Shown here: piece by piece, positions 47,685-60,938 of the stretch | How the letters are laid out: every line of letters begins with the position of its first letter | Position numbering within the stretch: the first letter of the stretch is position 1 | NCBI RefSeq assembly: GCF_000208745.1 | Contig: NC_030852.1 | Coordinates: 2,139,525-2,203,524 of the forward strand | Length of the DNA stretch: 64,000 bases | Reading direction: 5' to 3' | From: Theobroma cacao | Taxonomy: Eukaryota; Streptophyta; Magnoliopsida; Malvales; Malvaceae | Made by a program: the position numbers and the translations under genes | Notes under the pieces: model-generated | What the model was told of the DNA's origin: nothing | Database searches by the model: none | What the model saw: the letters and a program-made list of their open reading frames with translations, nothing else

Positions 47685-48191
47685 GGGTGAGTAAAATTAG
47701 ACCGGATTAATGATTCAACTAAATCGAATGCGATTTGAATAAAATGGTTTTGATTCAATTGGTTTATTGATCTAAAAAGTTTGATCTAATTGGTTTATTT
47801 GATCAGTTTTTTATTTTAAAATTTTTGGACTGAATCAACCAAAAGACTAAACTAATATTATATATATATATTATATTAATATAAAAAATTATATATATTA
47901 TTTTTAAATTTATATAAAAAATATAATTTTATTACTAATTTTTGTTTCATATTTTATAATTATGGATAAGTTTGTAAATTTTACTATTGTAATATGTACA
48001 AAAATAAACAAATAAAAATTTGATTCTCTTGTGATCGATATAAAACCGAACCAACCAAACCAATTCGATGTTTGGTTAAATTGGTCATCTTTTATGTTTG
48101 GTCAATTTTGGTCGATTTTCAAAAAGTATTTGATCCATTTAATCTTTAGATATGACGGACCAAACTGGCCGAACTACCCAATTACTCACCG
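47685..48191. mobile_element. MITE-like element with GGTGAGTAA ends
   Basis: The left end GGGTGAGTAAAATTAGACCG and the reverse complement of the right end (CGGTGAGTAATTGGGTAG) share an inverted terminus. The interior is full of diverged GGTTTGATT/AATCAAACC-type words such as CCGAACCAACCAAACC and GGTTTATTGATC. This resembles widespread plant elements that I believe are hAT-type MITEs. I cannot establish an 8-bp target duplication. Confidence 0.45.
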
Positions 48192-50427
48192 ATACTAGGA
48201 TCCTATTATAATTCCTAGTGTTACTATATTTTTAAAAATAATGTTATTTGTTTATTATATTTTTAAATATTGTTATGGTAAATAAGAAGTCTGTTTATAT
48301 TAAATTACTATCACTAAAAAAAATATATCTTTTAATTCTAATAATATTAAAATAATATATAAATTAATATTGTAAAATTTTATATTTTAGAAATATTTAT
48401 ATTTATATACAATTATTATATAAAAAAATACATATTCAGATGCATAGTGATAATCAATGAGGTAAATTAATAATCACAGTGGATTAAATATAAATCTATT
48501 ATCAATTACAAATTAATGTTATGATATTAGTAACATCACCTTTAATTTTAATTTCCTCCAATATATCATCCAACGCAAAATTGATTTATTGAAGGTGCTA
48601 TTACTGAAACTTTTCTTTTTTCTTCTCCCAATTTTAAAATAGACAATATTGGTACAATTTTTTTTTTCAAGCTACATTCAGAAACTATCCTTCTTCTCAT
48701 ACAATTTCAATGAATAAGCATCCCATTAGAACACACTTCTTGTGCACTTAATAAATTAAAGTAAAGCTCCATTTGGTTAATATTTTTTACTTTATCATAA
48801 TCTATTTTAAAAAATATAAATAATAGTATTGAATAATTTCTAAATTATCAACATTAAAAGATTTAATTATTTTATATTTCAAACTTTATAGTTTAAAAGT
48901 ATTTGTATGTTATATATAATCATTATTTAAAAATAAAAAATGGACATGGCAAAAATGTTAAAGCTTGGATTGCTTTTGCTGTAGGAGTTGGGACTCATAC
49001 AAATGGAAGAGAAAAAGACTATTCCTGAGAAATTAGCTTTCACTTGAATTACAAGCAAACCTCGAAAAATCTTTGTAAGTGGTTGTTAAATGTACTTTTC
49101 TGGTCCCAAAATCATCATACTTTTCATGAAGAGGACTCACATTTTTGTTGCATTTTTTTTAATATTAAACATTCACGGATAATCTTTTTTCGAGTGAAAT
49201 TGAATGCTTAATCTTGTGTAAGGTTACGCCTTACTCGGGGTTTTAAATTCTAATTATTGAAATCACTTTAATAGATAAATATGATTATGATTAAAAAAAA
49301 AATTCAGATGTACTTTTTTGAATAGAAAGATACATGTACTTGTTATCGAGTTAAATGAGTTTTTTTACTATAAAAATTTATACTAACTTGATTGTTTATA
49401 GTAAATACTTGATTTTAATTCGAAAAATAATGAGAACAACTAGACACAACCGATTCCTAACTCGAACAAGTGACCTCCATTACATCTTTTACTTATTTAT
49501 AACACTTCCTAACCTTATCACAAGAATCCCATTTTTTTTTATTAAAATATGAAACATATCCATTTACAAAGAGAGAATTAAATAAAGAAAAAGATGGGAA
49601 CAAACAATACATGGTGTACAACTTGGTGCCAAGTTGTAGGCCGCTGAAAGGAGATTGCTTTGCCTTGCAGAATTACTGGGCCTTCCTCTCCACTATCACC
49701 CTTCATTTGACTTTGGAAACACTCTTTTTCTATTTTTAGCTTTCCACCAACTTCACTTTGTTTCAGTGTTTTTCTTAACCAAAGTAGCAGTCTGATTCAT
49801 GGCTTCCCCTTTCAACTTTTCAGGTATTGAACATCTCCAAAGACTTTTTCCCTTTTTTATGTTTTGATTGAAGATGTTAGGTGCAAAATCATCATCAGCT
49901 GCAATCAATGAACAACGGGGTTTCAACATTTTCAAGAGTCAGACTTCTCTGTCTCGATCTACCAGCAAAGCCCTAAATGAAACAATAAATTTGTTGGTTT
50001 AATCAAATCATAGTCAGTGGCTTGAGCTGCAACTCAAATCTGTCATATGAAAAAAGTCTTAGTTTTCTAAAGACTTATCTCTATCAGGATTAAAGGTAAG
50101 TTTTCTTTTAAATGAAAAAAAGAAAATCAGAAGACATTGTTCTTTCATCCGGAAACAGAACTAAAATTTTGCATTCTTGTTGTAGTTGTGTACATATAAA
50201 TGAACATTTTCTTGTGTGGGGATGCTTCATCTCAGACTGCCACAAGCTGACCTTCATAATTCTTTGTAAATCAGCAAAATGACTCAATGGGAGCCTTCCT
50301 CATTGATCCGGTTAGGCTTGCTTGATAATTTATTGCCTTTATGCATGTCAAAGAGGATGTTTCTGCATAGTTTTCAGATCACCAAGAAACCATAACCTTA
50401 AGAAGTACGAGTCTATGAACAGAACAA
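48192..50427. other. Intergenic; includes 3' UTR of the CCR4-like gene
   Basis: No coding region supported. The right part (perhaps from about 49600) should include the 3' UTR of the minus-strand CCR4-like gene. The 60-codon ORF at 49753-49935 has no recognisable family. Confidence 0.5.
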
Positions 50428-53400
50428 TCAGGCTCCCTTGTGACCATCAGCAAAGGCCAGTTCACATACAAGAGCAAGATGGTCGCTACCCAATCTCTGC
50501 AAAAGTCACAAATTCCTGATTAATATACCAAGATTCAGGAGAAAATGGAGAAAACTAGCTCACACTATACTGAGTCTATCAACTTATAGATTATGGAAAC
50601 AAGAAGCTACTTTATTTGAGGGAACATGACTAGCTTATAATTAAAGTGATGAAGATGCTAATTTATTAATTTTATTTAGAACCTAAATATTTAATGCTAG
50701 GCAATTACACTTGCGTGAATTTGGATTCTGGACATGGGATGTTAATATAAAATTATATGCTTGATCAAGCTCACTAAATTGATGCAAAAGTACCTCATTG
50801 GGAAGGCTTGCATTTCTTCTCAATATATTAATGGGTAATGTTTCAAGAACTCTCACAGGAACAAGTTCACCAGTATGCCTGTATCAACACTGCAATCAGA
50901 AACTAAAAGTTTCAAGAACAAATACTCAATTTTACAATGCAATCAATATACCATATATAATCTACAGTTCCCATAAACTTAGAGTGGTATGAAGTTGCCA
51001 AGGGCTCCCCATGACTATCTCTTGTTCTGCTGCTCCCCTAGAAAAAGTATAATCACTATTTATCAGACAAGTGAACAGAAATGAAAGTTCGGATTCAAAA
51101 TAATTAATTGAATCATAAAGAAAAACATTTCTATACACTATTGCACATATCCAAGTTAATTAAAAAAAAAGAAAGAAAGAAAGAAAACTGCCACCAATGA
51201 CAAGAAGAACCATATTTCTCAATCTGTCGATCTTCCAATTACATACAGAGATCATACATCATAAAACAGGTTCCCATAGAAGCTGCCAACTGAAGCATAC
51301 AACACATCCTACCCCTCTCCCCTGCCCCAAAAAGGGGCAAAACAAAAACCATCATGGCTTCTTTTCTTGAAAGTTATCATGGCTTCTTTGAGGCCCAGCT
51401 ATTTATCATGCTACCAAAAACTATAGCAGAGAGCACAAGAAGCTTCAAAAAACTTACAGGAATCCCGGCATAAGCACTGCAAAGTTTCAATTTGTGCTGC
51501 AGATGAGTGACACCTTCATCGCCAGTTGCAAGCACTAATTCTTCATCACTCCACCTATGTGATAACTGCCTGGAGACAGGCATCCAAACATGGCGCCTGA
51601 TATACCACATCCAGTCAAAGCAAATAAAACAAATGAAAGTTATGCCATTTTATAGCATCTTAAAAATTATTCATTTTGAAACTAACCTCTTCACACTCAC
51701 TTAGATAAGTGTACAATAACAAGTAGCTCAAAAGAGAGTTCAAAGCAGAAAAAAGGGAGAAAAATCAGGAGTATTTACTGCTACACAATTTGTTTGTTTA
51801 ATATAGAAGAATAGAAAAGTAGATAAATAGAGTTTTAAGTAGAGATAAAACTCGAATTTGACCTAAATAACCAACCTACTCACAATTTGACAATGTCTTG
51901 TTCTCATATTATTCAACTTTATGATCAATTCAAAACTGAATTGCTCTCAACCAACTCTATGGAAACAATCTCAGTTCTTCATTCTATATCAATGGATATA
52001 AAATAACACTATTAACTACCCCGGCTTAATTCATACTTTAGTTGACAGTTCAGAAATTGTGCAGGGAAACTGAGTCATTATACATTTGAGTCACCTAATA
52101 AAATTGCTTTTAAAAATTTCCTAATAATTTTTGAAAGACCTTGCAGTATACTTATTTTGAGCTCTGATTTCTCTGCCCTGTGATGGATATTCAAGCTGCC
52201 CAGAAATCCTTCGGCGATCATGGAGTTGGATATTAAGCTGCAAAATATTATCAGAATACAATCATACAGCCAGAGATTCTATAATAATCACTCAGTAAAA
52301 GAAAATATTAAAGATATGGACTTGATAGTCTACATGAACCAAAATTCACCTCAGATGATGCCAGAAATTGATAAATAGCACTCTGCAGACAAGATGAAAA
52401 CAAAATTCAAATTACAAATGAGGCAGCAGAAGCCAGATAGCAACTGTAAATTGAATCTGCAAATATTCAACTAGTCATTAGGTTGCAAGACCTCACCTGA
52501 GGAATGCTATTAAAATCTCCAACAAGTATAACAGGGATGCTGCCCCATTCTTGTGATAGCTTGTAAGCCTTCTCAAGAAATAGCCGCACCTATAGCGTTG
52601 CATGTTATATTTCTAAACCAGTTTCAATAATAGAAGACAAAGAGATTGTAGTCTAGAAAGATCCCCCATCCTCCATATAAAAAGGAGGGAAAAAAGCACA
52701 TGGAAGATAATGGTTAACAGGATTCAGCATTAATTGTACGACATTGCAAGATAGCAAACATCATGCTAAGCAGTCAGTACCTGGCCTAGCTTGATATCTC
52801 CACGGTTTGGGTTGAACAGTGCATGTATATTTCCAACCAATAAGCTTCGACTTTGCATGGGTGTTAGCCTATATATTCAGTTTTACAGGAAAAAGCTTTA
52901 AAAAAAGAAGCAAATTCATCCGACTACTTAACTTTGAAAAATTTCCTTTTAAGCCACAAAAAATAGATGTGACTTTCTAAACGATGCAAGTAATACCATA
53001 TTTTATGGCAAAATTCAACCTAAATGCCATCAATTATCACTCAAGATGCATCGCTTGGGCAGAAAAGGTTATGAACCCGACTGCCTGACTGATTCTTGAA
53101 TTGTATCAAGGTCAAGAGTGTCATTTTTGGCTTCATATGCTTGGCCAAAAAGTAGCTTGTATTTCTTTAAACCTTCTTAGGAATACTCAAAAATTTGCCA
53201 TGTTTAATAAATGATGATTAGGACTCCATTAATTAGAACTTTCTCTACAATTAATCAGATACTCATGATAACTTAGTCAAACTACAAGCGCTTAGATAGG
53301 TTGAGACACTCATGGAAGCAGCTTATTGATTGAAACCTGCCATTCTAAGATTGTAAATGCCCCTTTACACTAATCATATAAGGATAGTTTTGACCCTCAA

Positions 53401-56400
53401 TTTGCTCTAAAACTTCTCTCTAGAGTCTCTCTACAAATTAAAGACCCCCTTCATCTCCTTCACTATCTCACACATTTTCTCCTTCTGTCATGCTTGCATG
53501 TTGCAAAGTGATTTATTTTTACAAATCATTTTGTGCTCCCTAGTATAACAGGATTTATTGTAGCACCATCATTTCAGTTTCCACATTCTCCCCTCACATT
53601 AACTTACTAGGATTGTCCATTCTCCTCTCTGCTGTCTATGACTCAAACTTGTTATTTGTATGCAACACTATCTCAGCATAATCAATTATGAAAGAAATTT
53701 ATTCTACATAGATTGACTTCAAAACTACTTTTATTCTCTATGTTAGATGGTTTATTCATAAGGATTTCAAAAAAAGAAAATTAACAAGATGCCTCATTCT
53801 AGTTGTTAGTAAATGCATACCTGAAACAGAAAGTTTAACGCTCTATGTCATGTAAATGATTTTAGGCTTTCAGACATAGGGTTCTAGGAGTACAATCTTT
53901 GAACCAAAATTAGCCCCTTAAAATATTTTACAATATATTTAATACAAATATATTATAGTGATAACAACGTAAGAGCTAATCTTTGTTGATTTAAACAATT
54001 AAACGTATATTGAATCCAAAAGCTTACCTAGTTGTCACCAAACATAACTAATTTTTACTGAAATCTATACAAAGAAGAATGTCACAAAAAGTTTAAACTT
54101 ACTTTGATTGTTTTCTACATGAATCACACTCTAATTGATGTTGATTTATCTGTATGAGAAAATTATTAAACGTCAGTATCAAAACCACAAGAAGTTAAAC
54201 AGTTGCAGAGTAACCCATCTTTACAAAAACAAGTATACAGGGTAGTAATGGATATGTAAATAATTAAAGGGAGCAGAAAGGGAATGCCACTCTTGAAGAA
54301 TACAAAGGTATGCATCTCAACTGTTGTAACACCAAGCCAAGCAAGTCAATATGACAACAAAAGAATAGAATAATAACCAAACACACCAAGAAATAATAAC
54401 CAATAAGAACACAAGAATTTAGGTGATTTAGAGTTAAGCTTACGCCCATGTCCATGGGCAGAGGTGACAGAATTTCACTATAATCGAAACAAGTTGAAGT
54501 TACAGTGTTTTAACACTCAACTCGTACACTCACCTTCTCCCCAAACCACACATGAACTACTTCATTTCTCTATAAAAGACTCTCCTTTTATTCTCTGCCT
54601 TCATCACCAAGAAACACCAAGCTCTCTTTTATATTTTGAACACTTTTTCCCTTCCCCATATTACCTTTCCCTTCCGATATTGCCCGTCAACCAAAAGATC
54701 AAAAAATAAAGAAGCAACGAATAAAGGATATATAGGGGAGACGAGGAAGAAGAAAGAAGCAATGAATATAGAGGGCCGGAGCTTTGACTCCAAAAGAGCT
54801 GCAATTTTCAGCCATTCCATAACAAATTTCCACCTTGGCTTAAAATTCCTCCAAGCCAACATTATAGCAAATTTCTTAAGACAAGATTGACAAAGCAATG
54901 AAAGCTTTGTGGTTAAAAAGTGTGGTAAGGAATCTGGCTTTAATCTTGGCCATTGATAGGGAGAAGGTTTGAGGTGGTGATAGATCTGTGGTGAACAGCA
55001 TCCTGAAGGAGTAGGTTGTACATTACTTTGGCATTAAGGAGACAGCTGAACACATGCTTATCTTTGAGAATAAACAAAAGGAAATTGTAATATGTGGTGG
55101 GGCCAGAAGCAATGAAAGCCTTGTGGTTAAAAGTCTGGTAAGCAGTTTGAGTTTGCGACAGGATTTCACTGCTGTATTTTGCAATAACCAGAATGGTATT
55201 CATCTTACCAAAAATTAGATGTTTCATGAATGGAACAAACGCGTTAAAATCAGATTTCAATTATTTTAGGATCATGATTTGCATGGTGATATTGTGACTA
55301 GTAGGGTTGCTATTGAGGAGAATCCCACAGACATGTTGAAAAACATTGCAAATGCTTGGACTTGGGTGGTATCTGCAAATGGTGAATGCCCCAGTAGGCA
55401 TTTGGAGAAAGTCATCTAGTTTCAAGAAATTTGTTGTAATGTCCGCTTGGAGGAATTTGTATGTCAAGGTGGAGATTTTGGCAATGGGAAGAAAATGTTA
55501 GAAAATATAAAATGAAAGCTTGCAGTGTCTCAGCTAAGCTTTCTAGAGATGAAGAAAGAGTTTCTTTTGAGAGAAAAAAAAAAGGAGAAATAGCTGGGTT
55601 TATTTTGGGGAGGGTGAGTGCAGCGAGTTTTGAGTATTAAAACTCTATCTAATCTCCATCTTGTTTCAATTATAATAAAAATTTCTCATCACCTCTGCCC
55701 ATGAACACAGGCTTAAAGCTGAACCACGTCAATCCTTGTGTTCTTATAGGTTATTATTTTAGCATATTACTCTTGACATGTGTTTGATCATTTTTCTAGT
55801 GAATTTATTTGTTGTCATATTAACTTGCTTCAGTCAGTGTTACAACATCAATCAACCAAGAATGAAGTAAATACCCAACAAAAGATAGATAACTAAGCAG
55901 ACAAGAAAACTATTTTCATAGAATGAGCCTTTACAATCCTTCAAAGATTAGGAAAAAAAGAAGAAGAATGCAATCAAATAATGACTGAGAACATACACTA
56001 CTATTGTCTGAGAAAAAACTTTCATTAGGACCATCATTACTAATGTTGATGCAAGAAAGCTACACTTGAAACATTTTCATTGAATGAAAAAATTCTATTC
56101 AGAAAACAATATAAGTATCTCTCCTTGCTCTTCTGCATATCAATTACTTTAAAGACATAAAAAAGGTAGAAGAAAACCTAATATCTTTAGCAGGAAAACA
56201 ACTAAGTCAAACATATAAAAAATAACTCGAAAAGTAGGTAGAACCAGAAAACCAAATAACTGCTACTGATAAACTTCCCAAACATCATTTAGAAATCACC
56301 AAAATCAGGAAATGTCTGAAGGCAAATAACAAAAAACATAACTTAGTAGAAGCTCAAGAAAATCAACCAATTTAAAAAATGGGATTAAACATGTGATATA

Positions 56401-59141
56401 ACTAATTGGATAAACTGCACAGTACTAAATCCTAAAACAAGAGGGTGAGATATGAGCTATACATCAATAAACCAACCCCTACATACCTTCAAGACACAAA
56501 GTTGAGCAACATTGTTACGAAGGCCAAAATCCTGGAAGTCTATATTTTCTTCTTGCAAAAGGGTAAATCTGTGTTCAGAGTATGACTTTCTAAAAGTTGG
56601 ATATAACCAAGATGAAAATTGAAAAGAAAATGAGGAAAAAGAATAAAATGATTCTAATAACAAATGATGAGCTCAAAAGCTGTGAAACAAATTTGAACTG
56701 GTCAAGTCTTTGACAAATGATAGCCAGAAGTGTAGAAAACCACGTGCTACATCTCTTTTATTTGTATTAGACAATTGAATTGACAGTAGATTGTCATGTC
56801 AAATAAATAATAACAATAATATAGCCAATATTTTTCTTCAGTGTATAAAGAGTAGAAGCATCTAGGTGTTTTTTTACTACCATAGCAAATAAATGCTGCA
56901 TATGAAAAGATAGCAATTATAGATACACAAACTTATCGGGATAAGAAAGAATTTTCAATCACCAAGGGTGCTGTGTAAACTTACATTTTATCTTTCCAGA
57001 ATAGAGCACAACCATCACATCCATTACCTGTGCGAGCCTGGAATCATTTGTAATTACAGGTGTGGGTTAACAAAAGATATTTGACAGTGGAGTTGCTGGA
57101 CCAAGGGAAAGCACATAGAACAATTTAGTATACCTTGTAAACACCTTTAAAGCCATCTTTCTGAAGAAGATCATCTAAATCCTTAAAGCGGTCAACCTCC
57201 TACAGCAGCAAGAATGGGCTATAAGAATGTAGCTAACAAACAAATAATTTGCCACATGTGCTGATTTCAATAATAGGTGAATTTATATAATTCGAAACAT
57301 ATATGACAAAAGAAGGCTTCTCATGTACTATAAGCCAGTCCCTCAGCCTAATACAACCTGCAAAATTGGATTCATATTAAAAGACCCTTAAACTCACCTG
57401 AAAGCACAGGATGCTTGCATTGTAACGATTGACCTCCTCAGATATTAGGTCTTTACGTCTGCTCCACTCCAAGAACTTTGGTGGAACATCAAGATACAAG
57501 TCGGGATGCTTTGCCACATTTTCCGCAGCAAGTATATTATATGAAACAATGACAAGTTTATCTGCAGAACAAAAGTTAAAAGATTTAGACATAGATAAGA
57601 CGAATAAGATCTCCCACCACTACTTAACAGCAAGCTATGCAGAGGAGAGTTAAATGATCCAACAATACCTCAAAAGATTACCCTTTAGATGTCTCACTGA
57701 CAAGATACAGGGTTAGACTATTAATGCATCAAGATATCCATTTTTAGTGCAAGTCTCTCAAGCTTATGCTCCCTCCAACCACTGAACGGAAAAGGTATGC
57801 TTTCTAAATGAAATTAAATAAAATAAAGCGAAAACCTCATCTTCCCATTTGATGTCCAAAGCTACCCACATTCCAACATTTGAGACTCAAAAACATTCTT
57901 AAACTTCCAGCCAAGAATATATGGAGCAGAGAATAGTAATCAATGGTAATTGGTATGGAAAGCTAAAGAGTAATCCATACATCATTAATGGTCATTCCCA
58001 ACATCCTCACTGATGGCTATGTTCTACAGCTTTCAATCAGCATGTCAACATAAAATAGCCATGCTTCTAACAGCTGTCACATTAAGGTAACATTTGATTG
58101 TGGCTTTTACTACGTGCAGACAACAAAGAAAAATGCATTTGGATACAAAAGTAAACAACATTTTTATAGAATTAAAAATAAAATGGTAATTTTCTAGATG
58201 CCAAAGTGCATGATTTTATTTTCATAAAGAGTAATCCAGTTACAATTGGTGTTACATGTTAATCATTTTTCAATTTTAATCAATTAGGATTTTTCTTTTT
58301 GCATTTCATTTTGTAGGATTATTATCTTATACACTGGCAGTGGAGTTGGCAGGTTCAAATGAGAAACATATGCTCACTAAACTTTAAATAAGGAAATCAT
58401 TAAATTAGTATAACCACTTGAATGAACACATGTCAATTATTTAAATCTGCCTGTGGGATTCAAAAATGGCACCGTCACTGTATAGGATGATGATAGTTTA
58501 TTTTAGAGCAACAATTTAATAAGCAAAAAGCAAATAACAAAAGCCACAAACAAAAGAGCCTGAATATAAATCAAAAGGAATATGATCCAACACATAAACT
58601 TCTCAATCAAAATGTTGCAATCAAGTAATTCAAGCAACTATAATCTTCAACACAATTAACAACCAAACTGAAAACCAGAAATTCAGTTCTAAACTCCAAA
58701 CAAAACAAAAAAGAATAATTTTGGCTAATGTCAAACTCTTTAATTAACCAAAATACACTAACCCAAATTCAACTATCATCAAAATTTTCGTTTTATGAAT
58801 ATAAACAGTAAGAATTTGATACCTTTATAATTAGAACAATTGCGGGAAGAGAAGACCCACTTGCGAGAACCTTCTAAACTGCTGCAATTGCTTCTCTTTC
58901 GCCTCTTATTGTGCCTCCGAGACGAAGAAGTGCATGGACGAATGGCTTCGAAACCGTTATTCGAAACCGGCAGGTTTCGAACCGGGTCGGGTTTCAACGT
59001 GGCGGTTTTGGTTTCGGTTGACACCCATTTTAGCCTCTTGGTTTGTTTGTTATAATGAAATTGTTCAAAGTGAGTATGCTTCCGCTTAACGGTGGCGCAT
59101 GACTGCTCCTCCGGATGTTGCCGGCGGCCCTTCTTTCTCAT
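50428..59141 (-). CDS. CCR4-like deadenylase (carbon catabolite repressor protein 4 homolog, probably homolog 5)
   Basis: Fourteen exons on the minus strand: 59141-58823, 57561-57398, 57199-57134, 57037-56985, 56589-56487, 54149-54103, 52868-52781, 52589-52497, 52382-52350, 52237-52152, 51596-51458, 51037-50952, 50878-50794, 50496-50428. All junctions are GT-AG and the sum is 1,431 bases, 476 residues. The N-terminal 100 residues are basic. RKWVFSSRN precedes the exonuclease-endonuclease-phosphatase fold: VSYNIL (Asn 115 region), EVD (Glu 162), GNIHALFNPNRGD (264-276), VGDFNS (Asp 305, Asn 307), GTVDYIW (Asp 423) and GSDHLAL (Asp 459, His 460). All catalytic residues are present, so it should shorten mRNA poly(A) tails. 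There is no leucine-rich repeat for NOT1 binding, as in plant homologs 3-6; length fits homolog 5. Intron 5 (2.3 kb) holds a composite copia insertion. Exon 5's acceptor is the least certain. Confidence 0.88.
54322..55847. mobile_element. Composite copia insertion with inverted LTRs in CCR4 intron 5
   Basis: The right part, on the plus strand, has the end of a copia RNase H (AMKALWLKSLVSS, CNNQNGIHLTKN, then IEENPTDML; about 55110-55440), a purine tract AAGGTGGAGATT (55466-55477) and an LTR of about 370 bp ending GTGTTACAACA at 55847. The left part is the same 3' end on the minus strand: tract CCAAGGTGGAAATT, then an LTR from 54824 down to 54322 (503 bp) ending in the same GTGTTACAACA. The two LTRs point outward in opposite directions. 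The flanks read TCAAC before 54322 and TCAAT after 55847, a 4-of-5 target duplication. The right LTR lacks about 130 bases relative to the left. No intact coding sequence remains. Confidence 0.65.
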
Positions 59142-60938
59142 GTTTCTTTCTTTTATGAAAAATAGAACATGTTGCTACCGGGTACTACTAATTATATAAA
59201 AATATAAAAATATATATATTTTTGGGTACATTATGCGATATTTATTTCAACAAAAAATTATATTAAAAATATTTTTATATTAATTTAAAATTTTTATATT
59301 TGTGTTTTGCTAATATTTTTCATCTGTATATCTAAATGAAGTTTGAATAAAATAATTATGATTTTATTAAATCAATTAAAAATATTTATGTGATATTTAC
59401 TTAATAAAATAATAATGTTGGGCAGGACCAAGTTAAGTGGACTTAAAAATTTTAACCTAAGTTCGACCTATTCGGGCTTTCGACTTCTATGGGTGGCCTG
59501 CCCTAAAAACACCATTGTAATTTACATATTCATAAATAAAATTAATAAGAATGTTCGTTTTCTTAAAAAAATATAATTCTAAATTTTGAAAATAAAGTTT
59601 AAGTAAACTTATAAATCGCAAGTCTATATACTCAATCCAAAAAAAAATGTCTAATAAATTATGAAAGACTCAAGTTTATATTCTCAAGATCCACCCATCT
59701 ATTATTGATATAAGATCCGTGATATTCCGTAATATTTTACTTCACCAAATTGTACAATGTCTTCGTTGCACTGACTCTTTACTTGTAAAGGCGAGAGACT
59801 CTTACATTAGACCAAGTCTACTTCAACTCTTATATCTCTCACAGGATTTCACATAAGTAAAAATTCAAATCTACTATAATACTAAATGTCACGAGTCAAA
59901 ATTATAGCCTAATCTTAAACTTTAAAATAGAATTTAAATAAACTTAAATTACAGGTCCACTTTCTCAACCCAGAAGGTATGTATAATAAGTAGTGAAAGA
60001 TCCATGTTTATATTCTCGAAACCCACTTTATCTCTTACTGATGCGAGATTTGTGATAACATACAAGTGTTAAGTTAATAACTTTAATTACAATATAATAT
60101 CTAAAAAAATTTCTAAATAATTTTAAAAATTTAAATAAAATTTTATTTTTTTATCATATTCAATCAAATCTTTATATTTTATTTTGAATCAAATGAGTTT
60201 TGATCACTAATAAAAATATTATTTATTATTTTATACTACGTGACGTAAACATGTCATAATGAATGTTGATGTAACATAATAATATAACTTAATAGCATTT
60301 TTTACCCTCAACATCAATATCATGTGCATATAAATTGATAAATTACATCTGGACTAATGATAATAAGTCAACGGTTAGTTATAAGAATTTATTTGATTTA
60401 AAATAAAAATATATAATTTAATTAAATAATAAAAAATAATTTTTTTAAAAATTTTTTTAAATAATTCAGAAACTTTCTCGAGTATTATTTTTATGAAGAA
60501 ATTTTTTAAATATTACAACTTTTATTATTTATTTTTTTACAAAAAAAATAAAAATATAAACTAAACAAAAGCTAAATATAATGATATTAATTCTCCATAA
60601 TCCAGTTTTTTTTAGCTTCAAGGACTAGCTTATTTTCGCCATTGACAGGTTGGTTGGTGGTTGTTGAGGGCTACAATCGATCATACCAAAAAAAAAAAAT
60701 TGTTAAAAATTTTGAAAAATTATTTTTCTCTCTTTACTTTTGGGGTTTAAATCATTTAACACATACCTTCTTTTCAAAGTGTAGGGGCAGATATGCAGAA
60801 GCAAGACCAATCGTCCATTACTATCACATTAATTCAATGCACACCTAACACATCCATCTGCTTTGATTGAAATAAAAGAGATAAGATTTCTTCACTGTCG
60901 AAGTCTTTAATGGTTTTCTTTGTACTTTTCCAGCACCA
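59142..60938. other. Intergenic between divergent CCR4-like and LysM genes
   Basis: AT-rich, with the promoters of two divergently transcribed genes at its ends and MITE copy 5 near the right. TA/AT runs near 59190-59220 make a CCR4-gene TATA box impossible to single out. Confidence 0.5.
60095..60515. mobile_element. Foldback MITE family, copy 5
   Basis: Right arm AACGGTTAGTTATAAGAATT followed by TATTTGATTTAAAATAAAAA; left arm TTTATATTTTATTTTGAATC, nearly its reverse complement. Outer ends AATATCTAAAAAAATTTC and its mirror CTCGAGTATTATTT. About 430 bases from the LysM gene's start codon, so it may overlap that promoter. Confidence 0.6.
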
